A DNA stretch of 64,000 nt, taken from assembly GCA_023213395.1 (NCBI GenBank), contig CM041465.1:242551741-242615740 (forward strand), given 5' to 3'. The stretch is from Cycas panzhihuaensis. Its lineage: Eukaryota; Cycadophyta. Position 1 is the first letter of the stretch, and each line of letters begins with the position of its first letter. Shown here one piece after another: positions 1-10,167 of this stretch. Both the position numbers and the translations under genes were made by a program. The notes below the pieces were generated by a model. That model did not search any database. It was not told the DNA's origin and worked only from the letters and a program-made list of their open reading frames with translations.

Positions 1-820
1 TCGAGGTGATGGAAGAAGAGGTATCTGAGGAGGAGGAGGTACCTACAGTTGGCGGAGCACCAGAGGGAGAGGCAGTCACCTAGAGAGAGGAGCCAGTAGC
101 CACACCAGGTGAGACATGACCATTTCCTATCGTCATTTGATTTCCAGATATATATGTTGATTTGGTTTTGATTTGATATCCATGGACATGTACTGATACA
201 TGACGTGCTAGATTGTAGGTATGGTAGATATCCAGAGGTTGGTGGAGGTAGTAGTTTGAGAGGTATTCCCTCGGGCCTTCGCAGAGGGACAACCTCCCAT
301 CCAAGCAGGAGATGAGCCTAGAGCAGCAGGCAGTCACATGGAAACATTCACCCCATTGATGCAAGTGAGAGATATATGGGGGGCAAAGTCTCAGGAGCAT
401 GAGGCATGTGCGAGGCGGCCGCAGGCTGAGATGGACGCCACCCGAGCTAAGAGGGACACCTTACAGGCACAAGTGCAGGTACAGGAAGCTCATGGAGGAG
501 CCAGAGGGGACATGGAGAGCCATGTCCAGGTGATAGTGCTAAAGGAGAGACTCTGGGGGATGGAGGAGAGGCTTCACCTCATAGAGATGGAGCGAGATCG
601 TATCTAGGTACGATACGACCGACTAATCGAGGACATGGCATCAAGGTCGGCATGGAGCAGGATGCAAACTCATACAATAATGACGACCCTGAGGATGCCA
701 TGGGATGAGGGGAGTGAGGTAGGGAGCTCACAGAGACTCAGGAGGAGTCTCAGAGGGATGTGGTCCCCAAGAGAGAGATCACACCAACCAGGAGATGATA
801 CCCCAGGAGCAGAGCGGTAG
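1..820 (+). pseudogene. Antisense PMD-type gene of element A, last two exons
   Basis: This lies opposite to the gag-pol of A. Bases 3-108 encode an acidic stretch (EVMEEEVSEEEEVP) ending in a phase-1 splice donor at 109. A candidate intron runs 109-218, and the last exon runs 219-820. The exon encodes a charged, heptad-like segment (KRDTLQAQVQVQE, LKERLWGMEERLHLIEMERD) likely to form a coiled coil, then a basic Arg/Ser-rich tail (SSQRLRRSLRG). It aligns throughout with the minus-strand gene at 17,831-20,281 in element B. In-frame stops at 81 (TAG), about 255 (TGA) and 605 (TAG) break it. The N-terminal PMD part lies left of the window. Family identity comes from the B copy. Confidence 0.7.
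109..218 (+). other. Candidate intron in antisense gene of A
   Basis: The donor is CAG|GTGAGA and the acceptor GATTGTAG|GT; the length is 110 bp, T-rich, phase 1. The copy in element B has a candidate intron of 109 bp at the same codon and phase (18,573-18,465). The flanking exons are much more alike between copies than the intron. Splicing is inferred, not shown. Confidence 0.65.
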
Positions 821-1465
821 TAGAATAGGGTATATGCACTTGTTTTGACAAGGGAAAGCACAGACCTCTAGGGGGACCATATATAGAGTCATATGATTGT
901 ACCCCCCTATAAGGACACCGACTTCCCATAGAGGATATACCATACCATATGTATGATATGATACATGATTTTGATGTATATATATAAACGGGGTGATTGG
1001 TACCCCATTTTAGCATATGTAATGATATGTATATTTTGTTTGATGAATGATATGTATGGTTGCATTTTATTATGATATTTGTTTAAGATGCACATATTTC
1101 CTTTCATGCAGGGCCATATACCTAATAGGAGCACACACAACCACCATGAATAGGGGTGATAGACATATGTGGGGTTAGGAAATAAGGTGACATGCACGTC
1201 CACGTGGGAGCATAGCGGGATATGCAAAAGAAATACCAAGTAAGAGAGGAGTGACGATACTCCAGAGCGTCATCCTAACTAGGGGATGCCCAAATAGGAG
1301 GACAAGGTCCCAAGGAAAATGGGAGAAAGGGTTCCGCGGGAGGAACCAGAAGGAGACGAAGAGGCCATCCTAAGTCGTCATTCCACCTGTGGCTGGGAGG
1401 AATGGGAACAAACTTAAGATGGTAGTTTAGGCTAATTTCAGAGTGGGGGCGAGGTGACGATAGGG
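821..1465. other. Non-coding spacer of A between integrase end and antisense gene
   Basis: This carries no supported gene. It aligns in reverse with 17,215-17,830 of element B (shared blocks around the Pro-rich CTTCTGG segment and the A/T-rich part). It is the space where the convergent gag-pol and antisense transcripts would terminate. The short ORFs here are not conserved in B. Confidence 0.6.
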
Positions 1466-2560
1466 TCATGAGTAAAATTTCTTAAGGAATTTTTTATTAA
1501 TGGCTTTCTCAAATTCAAGACCCTCCAAGGTGGTGATCCTATAAGTGCCATTACCAAGGCTCTTGATAATGACAAAGGGGCCAACCCATCTGGGCTTGAA
1601 TTTGGTTAAGCGGTCATGAAGATACTCCAATTTGAGGACATTGTCCCCGAGAAACAAAGGACGAGAATGAAGATGTTTATTGTAGGTCCTTTGTGAGCAG
1701 GCTTTGGATGCTAGGTTAGCCTAGTAGGCGGCTAAGCATCTCTCATCCAAAGCTTCGAGGTCAAGGAGGCGAGCCTGGTAGATCGACTCCTCATCAACAA
1801 GACCCCGAAGAGAAACATGTAAGGAAAGAATCTCCACTTCCAATGGGAGTACCGCCTCGGTACCGTAAACCAGGGACAAGGTCATTCCCATGGCAGAACG
1901 TACAGAGGTGCAGTAAACCCACAAAGCAGAAGGGAGATGAAGGTGCCAGTCTCTTTGAGATTGAGCAATAGTTTTCTTTAGAATATTATTGAGAGTCTTA
2001 TTGAATGACTCCACTTATCCATTTGCTTGAGGGCAGTAAGGAGAGGAAGTTTTGTGAGAAATTTTAAACTTCTCCCAAAGCTCATCCATCTCCTTGTTGC
2101 AAAAGGGGGTTCCGTTGTTGGTAATCAAGACATTAGGAATCCCGAAACAGCAAATGATATGCTGGTAAATGAAGGTAGCTATCGTCTTACTAGGGGTAGT
2201 AACTAGAGAGATGGCCTCCGCCCATTTGGTGAAGTATTCTGTAGCAGTCAAGATAAACTTATGCTATGATAAGGAGGGTCGGAAGATAGCCTTGATAAGG
2301 CCTAGACCCCACTAAGAAAAAGGCCATGGAGATATGATAGAGTGAAGGGCCTTGGAAGGAACATGGGAGATATTGGCATATTCCTGACATCGCTGACATC
2401 TTAGGGCAAAAGCGTGGGTGTCCTTGAAGAGGGACGACCAATAGTAACCTATATAAAGGATCCTCTGGGCCATGGACTGGCCCCCAAAGTGACCCCCACA
2501 AATACCATGGTGGCATTCACGAAGTATTTAGTCTACTTCGTCAGTGGTGATGTAGCGGAG
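1466..2560 (-). pseudogene. Element A integrase (Ty3/Tat), stop-interrupted
   Basis: Integrase inserts the cDNA into the host chromosome. From the N-terminus: a zinc-binding HHCC region near 2,515-2,390 (CHHGICGGHFGG ... LRCQRCQ), the core with ATEYFTKWAEA near 2,245, IPNVLITNNGTPF near 2,120 and QANG-stop-VESFNKTL near 2,010, and a C-terminal segment (FKPRWVGPF) ending with the stop at 1,466. The second catalytic Asp (normally TDNG) reads Asn (TNNG), a G-to-A change that would abolish activity. All parts stay in one frame; breaks are stop codons such as TAA for Gln after QANG and TAG in AYY-stop-AN. Confidence 0.85.
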
Positions 2561-3330
2561 GAGGATCCCATCGAAAGACCTCTTGTATAATACTTCATCC
2601 ATGAGGAAGTATTGCCTACCAGAAGTCCGAATATAAGATCTAGCTTTACTACTAGCATCAGGGCGGTATTGCTATTGTATGAGATACCATACAATATCGC
2701 CATACCACCCGTTGTCGATGAGTGGATGGGGAAGGACATCCTGAATAGTCAAGATAGACTCATCAGGAAGGGAATTATCAATAGGGGTATTGAGCAAGTT
2801 AGGGATAGGGGCGTCTACGAGCTGCTTAGCCAGTACCATTCCTTTCTTTGATTTTTGGTTAATGATATGAAGGTCAAACTCTTGAAGTAGGACGGCCCAA
2901 CGGCTGACCCTACCCATCAAGTTTGAACGAGTAAGTAAATATCACAAGGGATCAGACTAGACGATCATCTTGGTGGTGTTACCAAGTAAGTAATGTCTAA
3001 ACTTCTTGGTCACGTAGACTAAGGAGAGACATTCCTTCTCAGTAGGAGAGTAATTAAGTTCGGTAGTCATGAGGGTGCAGTTGATAAAGTAAATGGCTCT
3101 CTCGACTCCTGAGTTGTCCTCCTGAGCTAACATAGCACCCAGGGACTTGTCAGTCACCAAAGTATAAAGAATGAAGGGCTTATCAAAACAAAGGGGCACT
3201 AATGTAGGAGCAGAAGCGAGGGCTTCCTTGAGTCCTTCAAAGCCTTGTTGGGCCTTATTAGACCAAATAAATGGGGCTCCCTTCTTCAATAAATTCGTTA
3301 AAGGTTTAGCACTTATGGTGAAGTCTGCCA
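2561..3330 (-). pseudogene. Element A RNase H and connection region
   Basis: This is the native Ty3-type RNase H, which follows RT and degrades RNA in the RNA/DNA hybrid. The segment near 3,289-2,957 shows FIWSNKAQQGFEGLKEAL, then YTLVTDKSLGAMLAQ, LNYSPTEKECLSLVY and FRHYLLGN, the usual order for plant Ty3 elements. Downstream, GRVSRWAVLLQEFDL (about 2,917) and IINQKSKKGMVLAKQL mark the end of the domain. It stays in frame with RT above and integrase below and is broken by stops only. Confidence 0.85.
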
Positions 3331-4140
3331 GGAAGCGCTTGAGGAAACCAAGCCTACCTAAGAACGACTTGATCTGTCATTGGGTCCTAGAAGGTGGCAT
3401 ATCAAGGATTGCTTTGACTTTGGCAGGGTCAATATAGATTCCTTGTTTTGACATAAGAAATCCAAAGAGTTTGCCCGAAGTGATGGAAAACACACACTTG
3501 AGAGGGTTTAGGCTTACATGGTACTTACAGCATCACGTGAAGATAGCCCACAAGTCTGAGGGATGATGGGCCCTAACACATGAGAGACCCATCATGTCAT
3601 CCATAAAGACCTCTAATGTGTGGTCAATGAGGTCATGGAAGATGAAATGCATCGCTCTTTGATAGGTAACGCCTACATTTTTGAGATTGAAGGACATTGC
3701 CTTGTAGGCAAATGTATCCCACGGGGTGGTGAAGGCCATCTTGTGGTGGTCTTCAAGAGATATTTGGATTTGATTGTAGCTAGAGAAGGTATCGATCAAG
3801 GACATAACTTGGAATCTGATAGTTTGATCAATGATTTAATTGATGAGAGGGAGTAGAAAGTTGTCCTTAGGACATGCATTATTGATATCATGGAAATCAA
3901 CGCATATCCAGATAGAGTTGTTCTTCTTAGCAATAGGAACAATATTAGATACCCATTTAGGGTAATCGATAGAAGTGATAAGTCCAACATCCAAAAGCTT
4001 CTCGACCTCCATCTTAACGGTGGCTGAGAGCTTAGGGTGAAGAGGACGCTGCTTCTGGCGCATGGGACGGGTGCCAGGAATGGTAGTGAGATTATGGGTA
4101 ACAATGGAGGGGTCAATTCCCTTCATGTTAGAATAATCCC
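3331..4140 (-). pseudogene. Element A reverse transcriptase
   Basis: This RNA- and DNA-directed polymerase copies the element. Motifs on the minus strand: LLDVGLITSIDYPKWVSN and VPIAKKN near 4,000, CVDFHDINNACPKDNFLLP near 3,890, FSSYNQIQI and KMAFTTPW near 3,790-3,730, and the catalytic F-M-D-D box near 3,605. The two Asp of that box are intact. The ACPKD version of motif A is typical of Tat/Athila elements. A few stops break the frame (for example between INH-type and MSLID segments). Element B has lost this whole segment. Confidence 0.9.
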
Positions 4141-4996
4141 ATGCAAAGACATCCTAGAACTCCTGGAATAAAAGGGAATATTCCCTTACTTCATCAGGAG
4201 AGTACTCTACCCCCACCTTAATAACCTTGCTAGGGGTGACGACTATGTCCTAGGTCACCCCCATACACATGGCATTCCCCTCCTTGAAATGGATAGGGGC
4301 AAGATCAACAGGAAGAGATGGAATAGGGGATGGGATTGGGTCAGCGAGTATGGACCCAATCGTGAGGATCTTCTGGTGACTAAGCCTATGGTGACCAGAA
4401 GGAAAGTTGGGCGCGGAGTCCACTAAGTGCTTGAGTAAGGCTTCATCATCCTCGAAGTAATCCACCCCATGGATGACCTTACTCTGAGTAGATGAAGTGC
4501 TGGAGGAAGTGGGGACAATGGGACTGTGATGGTCATCAGGCCATCCGACGTCCTCAACAGACTCTAAGAGAGAGTCAAGAAGGGGCTCCTCGGGAGGAGC
4601 GAAAGGAAGTTCCTCGAAGCCATCACCTGCAGGGGGTGATGAAGAGGAAGAATCAATGACGAATAAGTCAATAAGTACGATGATATTTGACACAGAGGAG
4701 TGACTAATCTCACCAATAAAAGAGGTTCTAGGTGGGGATCTAGAACGAGATAGGCGCATCTTACTAGTGCAGAGGAAAGAAATGGGATGAAGATAATCCT
4801 CATCCTCGTCATAGGACTAATCATCACTAAACGAGGTGAGGTACTCATAGCTCTCAACATTGATAAGGGCAAAGTGCGTAAGACTAGGGGAAGAAGATGC
4901 AAGATCTTCTTCAATGTAAGATGGCTCAGGTATGCTAATGGAGTAATCTGAGGCGTGAGTATAAGGGCCTTAACTCGCTTGGTTAATAGGGCGAGT
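4141..4996 (-). pseudogene. Element A protease-RT linker, Ser/Asp/Glu/Pro-rich
   Basis: A low-complexity segment of about 280 residues joins protease and RT in the same frame. It has Ser runs (SSSSSPPAGDGFEELPFAP), acidic patches (DYFEDDEALLKHL) and no recognised domain. The same segment, better preserved, is at 16,201-16,840 in element B, so it is a real conserved part of the polyprotein. The point near 4,405 is where element B's deletion starts. Confidence 0.75.
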
Positions 4997-5720
4997 TTAT
5001 TTAACAGGTGGACGCTCATGGGAGACAACCCTTATCCATCCATCATGGATGAACTTAAGTTTCCTCCAGTGGGTCGAACACATGGCTTCCATCTGGTCAA
5101 GCCATGGTCGACCCAAGAGAAGGTTGTAGTCGACGTCAACATCAAGGACTACAATGTCAACGACGATAGTCTTGCCCTCGAGAGTGAGCGAGATTGAGAT
5201 AGATCCCAATGGGGTCTTTTTGCTACTGTTGTAGCCTTGGTATCGCCATGGAATAGGTTCCAAGGCAGAAATACCATGCTCTTGCATAACACGCAAGGGC
5301 ATGGAATTCACGGAAGAACCATTATCGACAATGGTCCTTCGCAGGGTACAGTCGGGTGTGTCAATGGTGATAGTGAACGAGAAGTTCCATTGGTGTTTCC
5401 TTTCACATGCAGGGGGAAGGTCTTTAGGGTCAAAAGAAATGATAGGCTCATAGATTTAGGTAACACCCAAAGCATGGATAGGCGCATCATTCGATCCTAA
5501 AGCTTCCAAAAGGAGAGTCTATTGTTCAAGACAACTCCTCAAAACATCCATCAAGGACATTCCCGCAGCGACAGTATGGAGCTCATTAATGATAAAGAAG
5601 GGCTTACCCTTCGCAGTACGTTGGGTAAGCACCCTTTGAAAATCATAACGACTAAGATGCACGGGAATGGCCTTGGGAAAAAGTGGCACTTCTGGGGGAG
5701 GGTTCTCCAAAAGAGGATCA
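4997..5720 (-). pseudogene. Element A aspartic protease
   Basis: This retropepsin-type protease matures the polyprotein. The active-site stretch near 5,335-5,300 reads TIVDNGSSVNSMP (D-N-G-S in place of the commoner D-T/S-G), followed by the hydrophobic VDIVVLDVDVDYNLLLGRPWL near 5,160-5,095, the usual second half of plant Ty3 proteases. A TAG just after CLEQ near 5,515 is shared with element B at 15,730. It is in frame with gag and linker. Confidence 0.85.
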
Positions 5721-8190
5721 GAGTGTAGAACATAAGAAGAGGTACCAACTGCCTCTTTGGTGACTTGAGACTAAGTAAGGGCATACAAAGGAGTAGCCTC
5801 AAGCATTTGGATCACCTTCTTTCCTTTATTCAGGGACTGTGGAGGTGAAGGACTACATCAGTGAGGGGAATGCAAAGAAGAAGATGAATCTTAGACACCC
5901 TTCCCTTTATCGCGGGAAGGACAGGAATCCAGTGATCTTTCCCAATTCTGATTATTCTTGGGTTGAGTATGACGATCATGTTCCCCATGCTTAGGGAATG
6001 CATCATTGTGGACCAGTTGGTCTAGGTTAGGCCTTGAGGTCCGTTTAGAGGATGAGTCACATCGAGGGGCATCCCTGGGATGCTGGGCCTTACAACATGA
6101 GTCATCATGGAAATACTCCCCATGAATGGAATACCACTTCTTCTCAAGCGAAGAATCTACCTTCCTCTCTTGGGAGGACTGGGTATTACCACTCCTAGGG
6201 AGGGAAGCTTGGGTAACTTGCTGAATTTGTTTGTTAGAAATTGGTGATGAAGGAGCTTACAGTTTAAGTTCCTTCATTGTACATTCGAATGAACGTATAG
6301 CGGATGTAAGCAGATCTAGGGTCTTCTTAGTTGGATGAGAAGAAGATCTAGAAGATTATTGTGGTTTAGCTTCTTTGGTTTGAGGTGGTGCCTCATGTTA
6401 CTATGAGGGCTTGAGAGGCTTCTTGAGTCTAGCCTAGATCTCAATAGCCTTAAGTGCTAAGCACTTTATGATAGCAGAGTCGCATGTAGTCACCTCCATC
6501 TTAAGGACTTCTACATGGACTTCAGGGTGAAGTGCGTTAACGAAGAGGTCCCTCTTCAATTCCTCGGGCAACGTAGACTTAGTAAAATGAAGAAGGTCAT
6601 GGAACTGCCACCCAAAGTCACAATTCATCTCATCGTGACCTTGTTTGAGCGATAGAAGAGATTTCATTCAACTTTCAAATGGGCGAGCAACATCAAAATA
6701 ATTGATGAACTTGTCCACAAGTTGATGGAACGAGAAAATGGAATGAGTTGGAAGGCGATAAAACCACTTAAGGGCATCACCTTGTAAGGATTGAGGAAAT
6801 AATTTCATCAAGATATGGTCATAGGCCCAGTAATCAATACACGCCATAGAAAAACTATGAACGTGCTCCATTGGGTCCTGTGAGGAAGTTCCATCAAATT
6901 TAGGAACTTCGGGAGGGTCAGGCGGTAAGTTGGTTCTTAATGCCTCAATAGATAATGGCATCAATCTATAATCCATGAAGGGGTGCACCCTTGCATGGGT
7001 CGTAAGATCGACAAACAGTAATGAGCAAGGAATGGGTGGGGGTGGTAAACCCATCCCTCCTTATGGAAGCACCCCTTGCTGGAAAGGGACTTGAGGATAA
7101 GCGCCTTAAAAGGATGCTAAATTCCTTTATAAAGGCGTAGTATAAGGGGCTACACTAGATGGTAGAAATGGAGGGTGTGGAACCAGGTTTTATCCATATG
7201 GGCCACCCATGGGTGGTGCAATCCCATATGGATGTAGTGGGTCCACCCCATAAGATGCAATATGGTTCCCTTTACCCTGCCTCCAAGGTTGAGAGATATA
7301 ACCTGGGGGGATGTAAAGAGAAGGACTATTAAGTTGGTTTTGAGGATATGTGGGAGCCGATCCCACATGACTAGTGGTAGTAGCATTAGTAGAACCTCTA
7401 CACCTACTAGGGAACGCATGTGCCACATTGGGAGGTGGCACATTCATTTAACTCAAAAAAGGTATGCTAACCCCAAGTTGGGAGAAAGAGATACTGTGAG
7501 AGGGTCCTGAAGAACTAGGACCATGATGAGGAATGGAAGGTGCAACATTCATGCCCAAGGTTGGGGTAGGAATAGAGCGGGATGAAAGCAGAGGAACGAA
7601 AGGGTTACTCGTTATGGGAGGCGCAGGTGCGGATGAAGAAGGTGGGATAGGAGTGGATGAAGAAGACGCTCCAACACGCAAAACATCTTCAAACCACCTG
7701 AGACGTGATTAAAAACGAGCTACTTGAAAGCACTCATTAATAACTTCAACCACGTCAGTGGGAGGGGTATTTACATAATCATAAGAGGTGGATGGGACCT
7801 CGAATGATGTAGACCCCTTAGGGTGCTCCTCATAAGAATTGCCAATAGGGTGGTGAACCTTAGGAGGAGATGAGCCTTCTACCACATGATTAGAAGGATG
7901 GATGTCAAGGGGGTGATGCTAATCACCCGGCTAGTAGATAGGACTATCACCCTCTTAGGTGGATCCTAGAATAGATGTGGAGAACTCATGAGTTCCTGAG
8001 GCAAAGGCACGATAGGCCCAATCAGAATCCGACGATGGAAGAGTACGATACCTAGGATCTTCCAATAATGGAGACAAACCACATAGGCGACAAGAGAAGC
8101 GTCGCATACAAAGCTTGCCAACACTTTATAAGAAGGAAAGAGCCACAAGGAGTGCACGTTGGGGCTTCCCAACGAGGGAGATAAAGTGGA
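5721..8190 (-). pseudogene. Element A gag
   Basis: Gag forms the virus-like particle and binds RNA. On the minus strand an N-terminal Ser/Pro/Gly-rich part (8,080-7,070: SSSSTPIPPSSSAPAP, GPYG repeats) precedes the capsid-like core at 7,054-6,434 (PPEVPKFDGTSSQDP, LKWFYRLP, FHDLLHF, LPEELKRDLFVNAL). A Cys/His knuckle-like segment of the type C-x2-H ... H-D-x-x-x-C lies near 6,130-6,060. The frame is the one used by pol, so gag-pol is a single polyprotein with no frameshift. The true start codon is not resolved: no convincing ATG is conserved with B. Confidence 0.8.
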
Positions 8191-8251
8191 AGGAACCACT
8201 AGAAGGTAGTAATATCAACAGGAAGGGATGAGAACTAACTCCCTTACTAGC

Positions 8252-8272
8252 AAGTCCCCAGTATGGTCTCCA
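8252..8272 (-). other. Element A primer binding site
   Basis: On the minus strand TGGAGACCATACTGGGGACT lies one base after the LTR end, identical to the copy in B at 12,944. This TGG...CTGGGGA form is usual directly after Tat-type LTRs. I cannot assign the tRNA. Confidence 0.8.
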
Positions 8273-8273
8273 G

Positions 8274-10167
8274 TGGATGTGCGCCTATGGAATAATCACC
8301 TAGTTGAGTAGGAATAACAATGATCGATAGTGGTATCAGGGGTGTGGATGAAAGCCTACAAGTGAAGCGAGTACCACGGAGGGCACCTCATGCATCAGAG
8401 CACGAGTTCGGGACCTGCGGATGATACCCAACTACCTGAGAGTGGTTCCCTACCTCGAAGAGGAAGAGGGAAAGCAAGAGAGGTATCCTAGATAGACTTA
8501 GGAGGAAAGTCCTCCCACCCTTGGATGGCTGGAAGGGGAGGAAAGGAAACCTCAAGGGTTTCCCTATGATAGAGGGAGACAAGTGAGAACAAGATAGGCG
8601 ATAACCTACGATGTGGCTAGGATCTTCTTGGTCATTTGACCAAGCAAATAGAACCGAGAAGAGAAGAAGGGAGTGAGAGCGAACAACCAACCCCAAAATC
8701 ACCCTTGATGTTTCAAAAAAAGAACAATCAAGGAAATCAAAACGGTATCACGTGCGCAAGCAAAACAAACCAAGTAGGAGTGAGCCAAAAGGGCGAGGGT
8801 AGGATTTGCAAGCCAAGGAAAAGGAAAGGGGAAAATCTCCTATAGGTCCTTTTCTTATATGAATGTGGTGCATAATGTGTAAATATACAAATGTAGGTAA
8901 AAGATGTTATTTTCCTTTTCTCTTTTATGTGTGACCTATTTAACTAATGCATAGACCTCAACTAAAAGTACGAAAAGCAAAGCAAGGGCAAAAGAGAGAA
9001 GTACATACTTGGGAGGTGCGGTGGCTAATGGAAGGCCTCACCCATGTACCACGCATGTCCTCACCAAGCCCACGGATGATGGAGGGGCTTCCTTACCTTC
9101 CCCTTGCAAAAGGCAAGTGAAAAGAAATGAATGAAAGCAAAGATCAAAACAAAGAACCTTACCTGGATCTGAGTGCTTCACACCTTTGCAAGAGCACCAT
9201 GGCAACCTGCACATGCACAAACCTATCCCTTCCAAGAAGGGGCTGCAAGAGACAATCTATGTATATATAAGTATATACAAGTGCTATTAACGTTAGAATG
9301 TTAGAGAAAGACAACTGCTACAACAAACTCTAAAAACCCTCTGTCAAACAAGGTTAGACATCAAGCGAAATGGTGCAAGGGAAGCCTCAAGATGGCTAAC
9401 CCTCTGCTAAAACCTCCACATGACTCATAAACATAGCAAGGTAGTGAGTAAAAGTCGCTAAGGATAGCCAAGAGATGCCAAGGAAAGTGCAATAAGGTAT
9501 TGGGAAGTAAGCGAGACGTGGAGTTGCTTTGGGCAGCAATCTGGTGCCCTAAGCCTTGCTAATGAGAGCAAGGGGTACCTAATAACATGGGGGACTCTAC
9601 GGGGGTCTAAACTAGAGGCAAGCAGGCCTAGAATCAGCATAGCAAATGGCTGCATACGCTGATAATCCAGCACTGGCCTAAGGCTCAATCTCTCCTAATA
9701 ATCTCAAGAAGAACATGGAATAAGAGAAGAGAAGGTGGGAAGGGATTACCCTTGGAGAGAAGGACTGAAAGGGGGCTACCCCACCTTACTCTCTTCACCC
9801 AGCCTTGGGACTCTTCTCTCACTATTCTCTTGAAGAAAATCAGCAGAGGGAAGATGGAGCCAAGAAGCAACAAATCAAACACTATGGAAAGGCAGCTTTT
9901 CAATGGTGAAAACTGAAGGAAATGGGTAAATAAGCAAGAAATAGGTCCAAACAGGGAGTAACTCACCAAAAAATGGAAGAAAAGAGTTGGTAAGACCTGT
10001 TTGGCAGATGTATGACAGATCTAGGCCTACTAACAGCAAGAAGAAGGGCCCCTACAGGGGTTTGCAAGAGGCAAATCCAATGGACAGCTGAGAGGAGCAC
10101 TGTTGGGCGAGTTGTGGAAGAATCAACACCAAAAACACTTGATGAAACCTAGAAAGAGGCTTCCCAT
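8274..10167 (-). repeat. Element A 5' LTR, inner part (R/U5 side)
   Basis: This aligns in reverse with the LTR of B (10,168-12,942): for example 8,365-8,450 matches 12,775-12,845, 9,080-9,100 matches the GGGGCTTCCTTACCTTCCCC block near 12,110, and 9,255-9,290 matches 11,835-11,895. The element-B insertion cuts it at 10,167. The last five bases (CCCAT) are the left target duplication copy. Short ORFs here are fortuitous. Confidence 0.85.
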
